41,776 nt of DNA from Pedosphaera sp. Lineage in GTDB: Bacteria > Verrucomicrobiota > Verrucomicrobiia > Limisphaerales > JADLHS01. The stretch is from assembly GCA_009695195.1 (NCBI GenBank), contig SIBJ01000026.1, positions 1 through 41,776 of the forward strand, in the 5' to 3' direction. The notes under the pieces are model-generated. The model searched no databases, was not told where the DNA came from, and was given only the letters and a program-made list of their open reading frames with translations. Below are positions 14,721-23,906 of the stretch, piece after piece. Position 1 is the first letter of the stretch. Every line of letters starts with the position of its first letter. The position numbers were made by a program, and so were the translations under genes.

Positions 14721-16151
14721 TCACCCCGCCACGTAAATGTTTTTCAATTCCGTGTATCCTTCCATCGCCGTCATGCCGAGGTCGCGACCGATGCCGCTTT
14801 GCTTGAGGCCGCCGAACGGCGCCTCGACGTGGACACTGCTGTGCGAGTTGATGCTGATAACGCCGCTCTCGATGCGCCGCGACACGCGCAGCGCGCGCCG
14901 GAGGTCGTTCGTCCAGATGGAGCCGCTCAGACCATACGGCGAGGCGTTCACGTCGCGGATCATCTGGTCCTCATCGTCGAACGGTGTAAGGCAGACCACC
15001 GGGCCGAAAATTTCCTCGCGCCAGCAGCGATCGGTCTTGGGCACGCCAAGCAACACGGTGGGTTCGAGATAATAACCTTTGGGATGGGCGCGCCCACCGC
15101 CGCAACCAAAGCGACTGCCTTGCTTGCGCGCATCGGCGATGAATTCCTCCACGCTTGCGCGCTGGCTCGCGGAAACCATCGGGCCGAGCTGCGTTTCCGT
15201 TTTCATCGGATCGCCCACGATCAACTGTTTGGTGGCGGCAATGAATTTTTCGACGAACGGTTCATAAACACTTCGCTCAATGAACATCCGGCTGCGGGCG
15301 CAACAGTCCTGCCCTGAGTTGGCGAAGACGCTCATCGGTGAAGTGTCGGCGGCGACCTGCCAGTCGGCGTCGGCGAACACGATGTTCGGCGACTTGCCGC
15401 CGAGTTCCAGCGAGATGCGTTTGAAATCGCGCGCGGCCAGTTCCATCACGCGCCGGCCCACCTCGGTCGAGCCGGTGAGCGAAACTTTGCGGATCAGCGG
15501 ATGCGTCACCAGCGCATCGCCGATGGCCGAACCCGGGCCGGGCACGACCTGCAGCACGCCCGGCGGCAAACCAGCGGCATGGGCGAGTTCACCGAGCTTG
15601 AGCGCCGTGAGCGGGGAGAGCGAGGCGGGTTTGAGGATGACGCAGTTGCCGGCGGCCAGCGCGGGCGCAACTTTCCAGCTCGCGATCGGGAACGGAAAAT
15701 TCCATGGCACGATGCACGCCACCACGCCCATCGGTTGGCGGAGCGTGAAATCGAATCCGCCGCGCGCCACCGGAATGGTCTGGCCGTAAAACCTCGTCAC
15801 TCCGCCGGCATAGAATTCAAAGATGCGCGCGCCCAAGCCAACTTCATCCCGCGCGTCGCTGATGGGCTTGCCGATGTTTTGGGTTTCGAGCAGCGCGAGT
15901 TCTTCGAGATTTTCGCGCAGCACCCGCGCCACGTTGAAGAGGATTTCACCGCGCTTGCCCGGCGCGAGGTCGCGCCAGCCGGATTCCCAGGCGCGGCTCG
16001 CGGATTCCACCGCGGCGTTTACGTCCGCCACATCAGCCGCCGCCACCTCGCAGAAAACTTCCTCGGTGGCGGGATTGGTGAGGGCGGTACGGCGTCCGGC
16101 CTTCGCATCACGAAAGCCGCCATCAATGAAAAGTTGAGTCGGCAGGTTCAT
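14721..16151 (-). CDS. NAD(P)-dependent aldehyde dehydrogenase (476 aa)
   Basis: A full ALDH-superfamily protein: cofactor motif VPWNFPFPIASWKVAPAL (148-165) with KPAS (174-177), SLTGSTEVG (224-232), general base E249 in LELGGKSPN, catalytic cysteine in NSGQDCCARS (C283 or C284), and EEIFGPVVCL near the end. It oxidises an aldehyde to the acid. The closest subgroups by look are betaine-aldehyde/gamma-aminobutyraldehyde dehydrogenases. Its ATG at 16151 overlaps the Fe-ADH stop in an ATGA arrangement, so translation is coupled; this also decides the start against an ATG 8 codons upstream. Confidence 0.9.
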   Translation of the reverse strand: MNLPTQLFIDGGFRDAKAGRRTALTNPATEEVFCEVAAADVADVNAAVESASRAWESGWRDLAPGKRGEILFNVARVLRENLEELALLETQNIGKPISDARDEVGLGARIFEFYAGGVTRFYGQTIPVARGGFDFTLRQPMGVVACIVPWNFPFPIASWKVAPALAAGNCVILKPASLSPLTALKLGELAHAAGLPPGVLQVVPGPGSAIGDALVTHPLIRKVSLTGSTEVGRRVMELAARDFKRISLELGGKSPNIVFADADWQVAADTSPMSVFANSGQDCCARSRMFIERSVYEPFVEKFIAATKQLIVGDPMKTETQLGPMVSASQRASVEEFIADARKQGSRFGCGGGRAHPKGYYLEPTVLLGVPKTDRCWREEIFGPVVCLTPFDDEDQMIRDVNASPYGLSGSIWTNDLRRALRVSRRIESGVISINSHSSVHVEAPFGGLKQSGIGRDLGMTAMEGYTELKNIYVAG

Positions 16152-17302
16152 AAAACTTCGAGATAGAGCTTCCAAAAATCTTCCGCCGTCACCGGCACCA
16201 CGTTGGTCTTGTGGCAGGGGTCGTCCACCGCTTGAGCGACGAGCGCCTCGATTTGCTCCGGCTTGACACCGTGCTCGCGGAGTCGGGTGTTGAGTCCCAA
16301 CCGCGCGAGGAAGTCCGCCAGGAAGGCGATGGTTGTTTGATCCGCCTCACTCGTGGGGAATTTCTGAACTTCCAATCCACAGGCCGTTCCAACCCGCCGG
16401 TAAATCCCCGGCTTGCGGGCCGCGCAGAACTTCATGCCCGCCACGAGACACAGCGCATTCGCCAGACCGTGATGCATCCCGCAAAGCGACGAGAGCGGAT
16501 GCGCCAGCGAGTGGACCACCCCCAGGTCTTTTTGAAACGCCACCGCGCCCATCGCCGCCGCGACGAGCATGTGCCCGCGCGCTTCGAGGTCATCGCCGCG
16601 GGCATGGGCGCGCGGCAACGCCTCGACGATGAGCCGGATGCCTTCGAGCGCGATGCCGTCGCACATCGGGTGAAATTGCGGACAGGTGAAACTCTCGATG
16701 CAATGCGTCAGCGCGTCCGCACCGGTGGCGGCGGTGAGCTTGGGCGGCAAACCAACCGTGAGTTGCGGATCGAGGATCACGAGTTTCGCCAGCAATTCCG
16801 GGTGAAAGAGCACGGCTTTGCGGTGGGTTGCGTCAAGCGTGATCACCGAACTGCGCCCGACTTCACTGCCCGTGCCGGCGGTCGTCGGGATGGCGATGCA
16901 CGGCGCGAGGCCGGACCAATCGGGTTCGTCGTAAAACTTCGCGAAGTCGAAGCCGGATCGTTTGACCAGCAGGCGGGCCGCTTTGCCCACGTCCAGCGCG
17001 CTGCCGCCGCCAAAGGCAATGACGCCGTCGCATTGGTTTTGGACGAACGCCTGCGCGGCGTCGCGCACGTCCTGCTCGATGGGATTCGGATGCACGCCGG
17101 AAAAGAGGAACCAATCCTTGCCTTGCGCCTCCGGCCCGAGGGTTTGCGCGAGCGAGTGAAACGCACCAGTGCCGAGCAAGCCGGAATCGGTGACGACCAG
17201 GGGGCGGCGAAGGCCAAGGGGTTTGCAGCGGGACGGCAGCACGGCGAGAGCGCCCACGCCAAAGACGGTCGGAGTGGGAAACGAGAAAGTGGAAAGGTTC
17301 AT
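16148..17302 (-). CDS. Iron-containing alcohol dehydrogenase (384 aa)
   Basis: Group III (Fe-ADH) features: NAD-binding GGGS at 98-101 with DVGKA after it, PTTAGTGSEVG, and the metal-ligand blocks TGADALTHCIESFT and HSLAHPLSSLCGMHHGLANAL. It interconverts an alcohol and an aldehyde. It is the first gene of the seven-gene minus-strand cluster, coupled to the ALDH by a 4-base overlap, so the pair may take an alcohol through aldehyde to acid. MNLSTFSFPTPTVF at 17302 is the usual family start; the ORF is open 19 codons further but that part looks non-family. Confidence 0.88.
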   Translation of the reverse strand: MNLSTFSFPTPTVFGVGALAVLPSRCKPLGLRRPLVVTDSGLLGTGAFHSLAQTLGPEAQGKDWFLFSGVHPNPIEQDVRDAAQAFVQNQCDGVIAFGGGSALDVGKAARLLVKRSGFDFAKFYDEPDWSGLAPCIAIPTTAGTGSEVGRSSVITLDATHRKAVLFHPELLAKLVILDPQLTVGLPPKLTAATGADALTHCIESFTCPQFHPMCDGIALEGIRLIVEALPRAHARGDDLEARGHMLVAAAMGAVAFQKDLGVVHSLAHPLSSLCGMHHGLANALCLVAGMKFCAARKPGIYRRVGTACGLEVQKFPTSEADQTTIAFLADFLARLGLNTRLREHGVKPEQIEALVAQAVDDPCHKTNVVPVTAEDFWKLYLEVL

Positions 17303-17404
17303 CACGTCCGAGAGGTCTCGGATGGATTTTACGTTGCCGGGGATTCTCGCTGGCCGCAAGCCATCTTTGTCAAAAGTGTGAGGCGCGCTTTTCCCTCACG
17401 ACTC

Positions 17405-17433
17405 TTGCAACCGCCGCGCCGTTCATTTAGCGT
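17405..17433 (+). promoter_or_regulatory. TTGCAA-N17-TAGCGT promoter-like site of dapL
   Basis: TTGCAA (17405-17410) and TAGCGT (17428-17433) are 17 bases apart, and the second element ends 18 bases before the dapL ATG. The same pair of elements at almost the same distances precedes both response-regulator genes. Confidence 0.45.
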
Positions 17434-17451
17434 CCGACCTCCGATAATTTC

Positions 17452-18696
17452 ATGGCCTATCTAAACGACAATTACTTGAAACTGAAGGCCGGCTATCTCT
17501 TCCCCGAGATTGGCCGGCGGGTGAAGGCGTTTTGCGAGGCGAACCCCGAAGCGGCGAAGCGGCTCATCCGTTGCGGCATCGGCGACGTGACGGAGCCGTT
17601 GCCGCCCGCCGTCATCGCGCAGATGCACAAGGCGGTGGACGAGATGGCTTCGCGCGAAACGTTTCACGGCTACGGGCCGGAGCAGGGTTACGAGTGGCTG
17701 CGGGCGGCCATCGCGAAGAATGATTTCCGTGATCGCGGCCTCGACGTGGCGGACGATGAGATTTTTGTGAGCGACGGTTCGAAGTGCGATTGCGGCAGCA
17801 TCCTTGACATCCTCGGCGACAAAAACAAAATCGCGATCAGCGATCCGGTGTATCCCGTTTATGTGGACACGAACGTGATGGCGGGTCACACCGGCCCGGC
17901 GAACGACGCGGGCGCTTACGGCAAAATCGTTTATCTCCCGTGCCGCGCGAGCAACGGCTTCATCCCCGAGCCACCGAAGCGCCACGTGGACTTGATTTAT
18001 CTTTGCTCGCCGAACAACCCGACCGGCGCCGTGGCGAATCGTCCGCAACTCGAAGCGTGGGTGAAGTACGCGCTTGAACACAAGGCGATCATTTTGTTCG
18101 ACGCGGCTTACGAAGCGTACATCAGTCCCGATGCATCGGGAATTCCACATTCGATCTACGAAATTCCCGGCGCGCGCGAGTGCGCCATCGAGTTCCGCAG
18201 CTTCTCGAAGAACGGCGGGTTCACCGGCGTGCGCTGCGCGTTCACAGTCGTGCCCAAGTCGCTCAACGCCTTCACAAAGGCCGGCGAAGCGAAGCCGCTG
18301 CATCCGCTCTGGTCGCGGCGCATGACGACGAAATTCAACGGCGCGAGTTACATCGTTCAGCGCGCGGCGGAGGCGCTCTACTCGGCGGAAGGCAAAGCGC
18401 AGGTGAAGTCGCTCATCGAACATTACCTGGGCAACGCGGAAGTTCTCCGCAAAGGTGCGAAGAAAGCGGGCTTGAAAGTTTTCGGCGGACAGAACGCGCC
18501 CTACATCTGGGTCCGCACGCCGAAAGGCGTCACGAGTTGGCAGGCGTTCGACAAAATTCTCGGCGAGGCCAACGTCGTCATCACACCCGGCTCGGGTTTC
18601 GGCTCGAAGGGCGAAGGTTATTTCCGCATCAGCGCTTTCAATAGCCGCGCCAACGCCGAGGAAGTCGCGCGACGGTTGCCGGAATTGAAGTGGTGA
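17452..18696 (+). CDS. dapL: LL-diaminopimelate aminotransferase (414 aa)
   Basis: A fold-type I PLP enzyme of the usual DapL length. Recognisable parts are the start [20 protein letters not shown], the substrate segment [23 protein letters not shown], and the PLP-lysine region [18 protein letters not shown]. It converts tetrahydrodipicolinate directly to LL-diaminopimelate with glutamate as donor, in lysine and peptidoglycan synthesis. The DapL route is known from plants, Chlamydiae, Verrucomicrobia and some others, which supports the proposed host. Single gene with its own promoter-like site, divergent from the Fe-ADH operon. Confidence 0.93.
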   Translation: MAYLNDNYLKLKAGYLFPEIGRRVKAFCEANPEAAKRLIRCGIGDVTEPLPPAVIAQMHKAVDEMASRETFHGYGPEQGYEWLRAAIAKNDFRDRGLDVADDEIFVSDGSKCDCGSILDILGDKNKIAISDPVYPVYVDTNVMAGHTGPANDAGAYGKIVYLPCRASNGFIPEPPKRHVDLIYLCSPNNPTGAVANRPQLEAWVKYALEHKAIILFDAAYEAYISPDASGIPHSIYEIPGARECAIEFRSFSKNGGFTGVRCAFTVVPKSLNAFTKAGEAKPLHPLWSRRMTTKFNGASYIVQRAAEALYSAEGKAQVKSLIEHYLGNAEVLRKGAKKAGLKVFGGQNAPYIWVRTPKGVTSWQAFDKILGEANVVITPGSGFGSKGEGYFRISAFNSRANAEEVARRLPELKW

Positions 18697-18703
18697 GCGG
18701 AAA

Positions 18704-18856
18704 AACTCCAAGCACCGACAACCAACTCCGCTTCGCGCGAGCGGGTCTCCAGAGAAGCGCCAAACAACAAGCTCCAAGACCACGCGTTTCGATCAGGTCT
18801 TGATTATTGGAGCTTGAAGTTTCTCTGGAGCTTGGTGCTTGGAATTTGGAGCTTCG
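18704..18856. repeat. AGCTCCAA-family fold-back repeat, copy 2
   Basis: Left part 18704-18780 (CTCCAAGCACC, CCAGAGAAG, AAGCTCCAAGACC) and right part 18802-18856 (TTGGAGCTTGAAG, TTTCTCTGGAGCTTGGTGC, TTGGAATTTGGAGCTTCGA) are reverse complements built of the same words as copies 1 and 3. A separate GC-rich block around 18728-18750 (CCGCTTCGCGCGAGCGGG) interrupts the left arm and looks like a later insertion with its own hairpin. It fills the gap behind dapL. Confidence 0.75.
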
Positions 18857-18874
18857 ATTTGTTGACGGCAGGCT

Positions 18875-18904
18875 TGCATCCCTCCCGGCCCCGGGTGTAG
18901 CGTT
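18875..18904 (+). promoter_or_regulatory. TTGCAT-N18-TAGCGT promoter-like site of the first response regulator
   Basis: TTGCAT (18875-18880) and TAGCGT (18899-18904), 18 bases apart, end 17 bases before ATG 18922. The 16-base context CGGGTGTAGCGTTGCC recurs before the second response regulator with one mismatch. Confidence 0.45.
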
Positions 18905-18921
18905 GCCGCCAAGGCCCGCGT

Positions 18922-19314
18922 ATGGAATCCAACGCCAGCATTCCGCGCAAACGTCACGTTTTGATCGTGGACGACAACGTGCAGCTCGCGCATTTCTTCG
19001 AGGAGATTCTCAAACTGCACGGCTACGACGCGACGGTGTTTCTGGACGGCGCGGAAGCGTTGAAGTACGCCTCGGTCAACCCAGCCGACGCGGTGATCTG
19101 CGACCTGCAAATGCCCGGACTCGAGGGCGATCTGTTTTACGCGACGATCGAGCGCGTCAATTCACCGCTGGCGCGGCGGTTCATTTTCGTCACCGGCCGG
19201 GCGGATGACGAGCGTTACCAGAAATTCCTCCGCACGGTGGAGGTGCCGGTGTTGCGCAAGCCCGTGCCGGTCGAGTTGTTGCTGGCACAGATCGAACGCG
19301 TCACAAAACTTTGA
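18922..19314 (+). CDS. Single-domain response regulator (130 aa)
   Basis: A receiver (CheY-like) domain and nothing else. The acidic pair is D17/D18 (LIVDDN), the phosphorylation site D61 (VICDLQMPG), the switch threonine T90 (FVTG) and the conserved lysine K112 (VLRKPVP). It accepts phosphate from a histidine kinase that is not in the window. With no output domain it must act by protein contact. The gene lies just upstream of a close paralogue. The loop after beta-4 (GRADDERYQKFLRTVEVPVL) is longer than in CheY and is shared by the paralogue. Confidence 0.9.
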   Translation: MESNASIPRKRHVLIVDDNVQLAHFFEEILKLHGYDATVFLDGAEALKYASVNPADAVICDLQMPGLEGDLFYATIERVNSPLARRFIFVTGRADDERYQKFLRTVEVPVLRKPVPVELLLAQIERVTKL

Positions 19315-19346
19315 CGTGTCTCCGGCACCGACGGCAGACGCCGTGC

Positions 19347-19376
19347 TTGCTTCACGGCGGCGCGCGGGTGTAGCGT
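19347..19376 (+). promoter_or_regulatory. TTGCTT-N18-TAGCGT promoter-like site of the second response regulator
   Basis: TTGCTT (19347-19352) and TAGCGT (19371-19376), 18 bases apart, end 18 bases before ATG 19395. The context CGGGTGTAGCGTAGCC matches the site before the first regulator at 15 of 16 positions. Confidence 0.45.
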
Positions 19377-19394
19377 AGCCCCATCGCGAACGTC

Positions 19395-19793
19395 ATGGAA
19401 ACCGGCCCACGCGCACCGCGCAAACACAACGTCCTGCTCGTGGACGACAATCTGCAACTCGCCGAAACTTTGCGGCAGTTGCTGGAGGCGCATGGCTTCG
19501 ACGCGACCGTCGTTTCCAACGGCGTGCTCGCCCTCAAACACATCCTGCACAAACCCGTGGACGTCGTGGTCTGCGACCTGCGGATGCCCCAGCTCGAGGG
19601 CGACATGTTTTACAGCACCGTCGAGCGCGTGAATCCCGAACTGGCGAAACGATTCGTGTTCATCACCGGCATGGCGGAGGACCCGCACTTTGAAAAATTT
19701 GTCATGACCGTGAAGGCGCCGGTGCTGCGCAAGCCCGTGCCCATCGAAACCCTCCTCGCGGCGGTCAAAGGCTTGCTCCCGAAACAGGATTGA
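19395..19793 (+). CDS. Single-domain response regulator, tandem paralogue (132 aa)
   Basis: A second stand-alone receiver domain with D17/D18, D61 (VVCDLRMPQ), T91 (FITG) and K113 (VLRKPVP). It aligns with its neighbour along the whole length, including the unusual EGD(L/M)FY(A/S)T(I/V)ERVN stretch after the phospho-site, so the two arose by duplication. Each copy has the same promoter-like pattern. The TGA stop is three bases before the protease ATG at 19796, so the protease may be co-expressed. Confidence 0.9.
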   Translation: METGPRAPRKHNVLLVDDNLQLAETLRQLLEAHGFDATVVSNGVLALKHILHKPVDVVVCDLRMPQLEGDMFYSTVERVNPELAKRFVFITGMAEDPHFEKFVMTVKAPVLRKPVPIETLLAAVKGLLPKQD

Positions 19794-19795
19794 CG

Positions 19796-21109
19796 ATGGT
19801 CCAGCCTGATTTGTCCGTGGAGGCATTTTTCCCGACCGACCCCGCCCCGTTCATCCTCGATTATCCCATCGTCTGGGTGGTGATGCTTTTGATCGGCCTC
19901 CGAGTGGTGACGCAGACCTGGCTGAAGAATCTCAACTTCTGCCACGTGAAGGCGCATGAGGGAAAAATTCCCGAGCCGTTGCACGGCGTGATGGACGAGG
20001 CGACGTATGCGAAGTCGGTGGACTACACCATCGCGCGCGGGCGGCTCGCCGGATTCGAGGACGGCTATTCGGCGCTGGTGCTGCTGGCGGTCTTGTTCAG
20101 CGGCGTGCTGCCGTGGGCGTTCCAGTTGTTTCAACATCACGCCGGCACGAGCGCGTGGGCGATGGCGGCGTTTCTGTTTGCGGCGGGAGTGGCGCTGTCG
20201 CTGCCGGGGTTGCCGGTGGATTGGTTCGAGCAGTTCCAGCTGGAACAAAAATTCGGATTCAACACCTCGACGCAAAAAATCTGGTGGCTCGACCGGCTGA
20301 AAATGTTTCTGCTGGCGGCGGTGCTCGGCTATCCGCTGCTGGTGTTGTTGCTGAAATTCGTCGAGTGGACCGGCGAGTGGTGGTGGCTGTGGGCGTGGGG
20401 CGCATTGATGGCGTTCCAGTTTTTGATGATGGTGCTCGCGCCGGTGCTGATCATGCCGCTGTTCTACAAATTCACGCCGCTGCCGGAAGGTTCGTTGCGC
20501 GAGCGGCTCCTGAAGCTGGCGGCGCGGACACAGTTTCGCGCGCAGAACATCCAAGTGATGGACGGCAGCAAGCGCTCGCGGCACTCGAACGCGTTCTTCA
20601 CCGGCTTCGGGCGCTTCCGGAAAATTGTTTTGTTCGACACGCTCATCGCGCAACTCAGCGAGCCGGAACTGGAAGCCGTGCTTGCGCATGAGATCGGACA
20701 CTACAAACGGAAACACCTCCCGAAGCTGCTCGGCTGGGCGGCGTTGGTTTCGCTCGCTTCGTTCTACGTGCTCGCACTGCTGGCGCGGCAGGAATGGTTT
20801 TATCGCGCGTTTGGTTTCGCGCCGGGCAACGTCTCGCCGGCGTTGCTGCTGTTCGCGCTGCTCGGCGGCCCGGTGACGTTCTGGCTGACGCCGTTGCAAA
20901 ACTGGTGGGCACGGCGCTTCGAGTACGAGGCGGATGCGTTCGCGGCGGAAGCGGTCAGCGAAGCGCCACCGCTCGTCGGCGCGCTGCGCAAGCTGCACGA
21001 AAAAAATCTCAGCAACCTCACGCCGCATCCGGCCTACAGCGGGTTTTACTATTCGCACCCGACCCTGCTGGAACGCGAGCGGGCTTTGCACGGACGCCAC
21101 GCCGGGTGA
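19796..21109 (+). CDS. M48-family membrane metallopeptidase, Ste24/CAAX prenyl protease type (437 aa)
   Basis: Zinc motif HEIGH at 298-302, with the third ligand in FEYEADAFA near 379. Several membrane helices surround it, and the long N-terminal half (MPLFYKFTPLPEGSLRERL, then IQVMDGSKRSRHSNAFFTGFG) is typical of Ste24 proteins rather than of HtpX. In bacteria these are inner-membrane proteases; in eukaryotes the relatives cleave prenylated proteins. No prenylated substrate is implied here. ATG 19796 fits better than the in-frame TTG at 19790. It follows the second response regulator by two bases. Confidence 0.88.
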   Translation: MVQPDLSVEAFFPTDPAPFILDYPIVWVVMLLIGLRVVTQTWLKNLNFCHVKAHEGKIPEPLHGVMDEATYAKSVDYTIARGRLAGFEDGYSALVLLAVLFSGVLPWAFQLFQHHAGTSAWAMAAFLFAAGVALSLPGLPVDWFEQFQLEQKFGFNTSTQKIWWLDRLKMFLLAAVLGYPLLVLLLKFVEWTGEWWWLWAWGALMAFQFLMMVLAPVLIMPLFYKFTPLPEGSLRERLLKLAARTQFRAQNIQVMDGSKRSRHSNAFFTGFGRFRKIVLFDTLIAQLSEPELEAVLAHEIGHYKRKHLPKLLGWAALVSLASFYVLALLARQEWFYRAFGFAPGNVSPALLLFALLGGPVTFWLTPLQNWWARRFEYEADAFAAEAVSEAPPLVGALRKLHEKNLSNLTPHPAYSGFYYSHPTLLERERALHGRHAG

Positions 21110-21160
21110 ACCTCCGCTTGAATTCGGCACGAACTGGTGCATTGTCTGCACGTTCCCTTG

Positions 21161-23002
21161 ATGCTGAAAATTCACATTCCGCGTTGGTTACAGGCGCTGC
21201 GTTGTTGCCTGATGGTCAGCGCGTCACTTTCACTTTGCGGCCTCGCGGCGGAGTGGCCGCAATATCGCGGCCCGAATCACGACGGCATTTCCTCTGAGCG
21301 GATCAACAAGCAGTGGACTGGCTCGGTGACGAACCCCGTCTGGCTCGTGTCCCTCACGAACGGCCTGACCAGTCTCACCGTCAGCGGCGGGCGGGTCTTC
21401 ACTCAGGTCGCGACGGACTACGATCTCGATGGTCAGCCGCGTCGCGAATTCTGCTTCGCCCTCAGCGCCACTAATGGGGCCATCCTCTGGTCCACCGAAG
21501 TCGAGGCGCAGGTGGATCCGTTGTATCCGAACGGCGGCGTCGGCACGGGTGATGACGGCCCGCGCAGCACGCCGAGCGTGGTCGGCGGCTCGGTTTATGT
21601 CCTGAGTTCCTATCACAAACTCTGGCGGCTCAATGCCACGAACGGTGCGGTGATCTGGAGCACCAACCTGGTCGCGGGTTTCGGCGGCGGGGTCATCCCG
21701 TGGCAGAACGCGGCGTCGCCCGTGATCGAGAACGGATTGATTTTCGTCCACGCCAACTGCGGCACCGCGACGCTCATGGCCTTCAGCACCACCAACGGTA
21801 CGCTGGTCTGGCGCTCGCAAAACGAGGGCATGACCCAATCAACGCCGGCGCTGGCGACCATCAACGGCGTCCGGCAGTTGATCTTCGCCACGCAAAGCGG
21901 TCTCGTCTCGGTCAACCCGCAGACCGGCGCGCTGCTCTGGAAGTTTCCGTATCCGTTCACCTACAACACCTCGCTGGCCGCGTCGCCCGCGGTTTATCAG
22001 GACATCGTTTTCCTCGCGGCGTACTACACCATGGGCACGTTTGCCGTGCGGATCGTGCAATCGAACTCCACGCAGACGGCGACGCAACTTTGGTTCAGTT
22101 CCCTGCTGGAAATGAAAAATCACTGGGCCACGCCGGTGTGTTATCAGGGGGCGCTTTACGGATCCTTCACGCCGGATAATGACAGCGCGAAGTTGAAATG
22201 CGTTGACCTCGCGACCGGCACGACTTACTGGGCCGCGAATAATTTCGGACGCGGCAGCACCTTGCTCGTCGGCACGAATCTCGTGGTCGTCACGGAACGC
22301 GGCGACGTGGTGTTGGTGGCGGCGAACACCAATTCGTTCACCGAACTGGCGCGCTTTCAAGCCATCCCGGCCTATAGTCCCGACACCAACAAATGTTGGA
22401 ACGCCCTCGCGTTGAGCGACGGACAACTCTACGTCCGCAGCAGCGCCTTCGCGGCGCGGTTCGATCTCTCCGTGCCCGACCTCATCCTGGACCCGCCGAA
22501 GCTGGTGACCCAGACCAAAGCCAGTCTTTTGATTCGCACGGTCACGGGCGATCCGATCAATTCGAACCGGCTGGCGGGTCTGGAGGTGCGCGCCTCGACC
22601 AACGCGGCACTGCCGGTGGCGCAGTGGGCAAAGCTGAACAACGTCCCCGTGCTTTCCAATGGCGTGGCGCGCGTCACCGTCACGGATGTGGCGCCGCCGC
22701 GACAATATTTCATCGTCAGCGAACCCTTCTCCGCTTTTTCCACGCCCAAACTTCTGCTGGACCCGCCACAGCTCGCGACGCGGTCCGAGCTCAGCCTTGC
22801 GATTCGCACGGCGACGGGCGTTCCCATCGCCTCGAATCGGCTCGCGGGCATGGAAGTGCGCGCTTCCACCAACCTCTCGCTGGCGCGCGACGCGTGGCCC
22901 AAACTGACCAACAGCCTCGTGCTCTCGAACGGCGTTGTGACCGTCACCAGCGAGGAAGCGCCGGCGCCCCGCCGCTTTTTCATCGTCAGCGAACCCAGAT
23001 AG
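21161..23002 (+). CDS. Secreted PQQ-type beta-propeller protein with two C-terminal repeats (613 aa)
   Basis: A signal peptide (about residues 1-28, ending SLCGLAAE) is followed by [15 protein letters not shown], the usual beginning of PQQ-like propellers in Verrucomicrobia and Planctomycetes. Blade signatures of the [10 protein letters not shown] / [10 protein letters not shown] / QTGALLWKF type recur. Whether it binds a quinone is unclear; many such proteins are structural, like BamB. The end consists of two tandem copies of an about 85-residue domain (22471-22725 and 22741-22999), each running from LDPP(K/Q)L to (Q/R)(Y/F)FIVSEP. ATG 21161 gives the signal peptide directly; the GTG at 21137 adds eight residues. 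Confidence 0.8.
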   Translation: MLKIHIPRWLQALRCCLMVSASLSLCGLAAEWPQYRGPNHDGISSERINKQWTGSVTNPVWLVSLTNGLTSLTVSGGRVFTQVATDYDLDGQPRREFCFALSATNGAILWSTEVEAQVDPLYPNGGVGTGDDGPRSTPSVVGGSVYVLSSYHKLWRLNATNGAVIWSTNLVAGFGGGVIPWQNAASPVIENGLIFVHANCGTATLMAFSTTNGTLVWRSQNEGMTQSTPALATINGVRQLIFATQSGLVSVNPQTGALLWKFPYPFTYNTSLAASPAVYQDIVFLAAYYTMGTFAVRIVQSNSTQTATQLWFSSLLEMKNHWATPVCYQGALYGSFTPDNDSAKLKCVDLATGTTYWAANNFGRGSTLLVGTNLVVVTERGDVVLVAANTNSFTELARFQAIPAYSPDTNKCWNALALSDGQLYVRSSAFAARFDLSVPDLILDPPKLVTQTKASLLIRTVTGDPINSNRLAGLEVRASTNAALPVAQWAKLNNVPVLSNGVARVTVTDVAPPRQYFIVSEPFSAFSTPKLLLDPPQLATRSELSLAIRTATGVPIASNRLAGMEVRASTNLSLARDAWPKLTNSLVLSNGVVTVTSEEAPAPRRFFIVSEPR

Positions 23003-23010
23003 GAGACCGT

Positions 23011-23790
23011 TTGAAAAAAAATCTTTCCACCTCTCGACGCGGCGCCGGCTGGCGGGTTGCCTTCACCTTGATCGAACTGCTCGTGGTCATCGCCATCATC
23101 GCGATCCTGGCGGCGATGCTGCTGCCGGCGCTGACGGGCGCGAAGGAGAAGGCGCGGCGGACGAGTTGCAAGAATGGCCTGCGCCAATTTGAACTCGCCC
23201 TCCACATGTATGGGGACGACAACAAACAACAACTTCCCAGCGGCGCGCCGAACAAACCCAAGGCGGCGAATGACGATCATCTGCCCGTCATTTCCAATGC
23301 GACGAGCAACTCCATCGTGCAATACACCGCCACCGCGCAGATGCTCCATTGCCCCAGCTTCGGCGACTGGTTCATCAAGGAACAGGCGAACCGCCCCTTC
23401 GAGGAACGCGAGTATGGTCACGTGATCGGCTACAACTATCACGGCGGACACACGAACACGCCGTGGCGTCCGATCATCGCGGGCGGGGCGACGTGGATTT
23501 CTCCGCAACGGTTGACCGAGAGCAGCAGTCTCGTGTTGCTCTCGGACATGAACGATTGGTCGCCGCTGTATGGCCAGACCTACGCGCCGCACGGCAAGGG
23601 CGGGACGATCCGTCAGGGCGTGGATATTGCCAACACCGGTGCCAGCGGCGCCTCCTCGGCGGCCGCCGGGGCCGCGGGCGGCAACATCGGCCTGCTCGAC
23701 GGTTCGGTCTCGTGGAAGGATATCAAGAAAATGCAAATCTACCGCGGCTCGCAACTCTGGGACGAAGACGGTTGCTGGGCGATGTGGTGA
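23011..23790 (+). CDS. Prepilin-like protein with N-terminal cleavage/methylation motif (259 aa)
   Basis: Residues 18-33 read [16 protein letters not shown], the type IV prepilin/pseudopilin signature with cleavage before F18, followed by [20 protein letters not shown]. The end has a His-containing segment (APHGKGG) and [17 protein letters not shown], the H-X9-DG-like tail of the large family found in Planctomycetes and Verrucomicrobia. Its role in those phyla is not known. The start is TTG 23011, supported by AGGAGA at 23001-23006 lying over the previous stop; there is no ATG in a suitable place. It begins eight bases after the propeller gene and is likely co-transcribed. Confidence 0.85.
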   Translation: MKKNLSTSRRGAGWRVAFTLIELLVVIAIIAILAAMLLPALTGAKEKARRTSCKNGLRQFELALHMYGDDNKQQLPSGAPNKPKAANDDHLPVISNATSNSIVQYTATAQMLHCPSFGDWFIKEQANRPFEEREYGHVIGYNYHGGHTNTPWRPIIAGGATWISPQRLTESSSLVLLSDMNDWSPLYGQTYAPHGKGGTIRQGVDIANTGASGASSAAAGAAGGNIGLLDGSVSWKDIKKMQIYRGSQLWDEDGCWAMW

Positions 23791-23906
23791 GGCGCGCCGG
23801 TCTCCAACCCGGCTCGTTGAGTTCAGTCCCTCAAATTCGGTGCTGCTCGGGAGTCGCGCCAAAGCTTGAAAGCGAACCAACGAGCCGGGTCGGAGACCGG
23901 CGCTCC
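23791..23906. repeat. Fold-back repeat with CCGGTCTCCNACCCGGCTCG arms
   Basis: The left arm 23791-23819 and right arm 23878-23906 are reverse complements at 27 of 29 positions (left GCCGGTCTCCAACCCGGCTC, right GAGCCGGGTCGGAGACCGGC). It starts immediately at the prepilin stop, where it could act as a terminator-like hairpin. The 58-base loop has no recognised content. Confidence 0.8.

Noticed and set aside
16211..18783. Long open frames opposite Fe-ADH (+, 16211-17464) and dapL (-, 17461-18783)
   Set aside because: Both are antisense shadows of unmistakable enzymes and have no family features.
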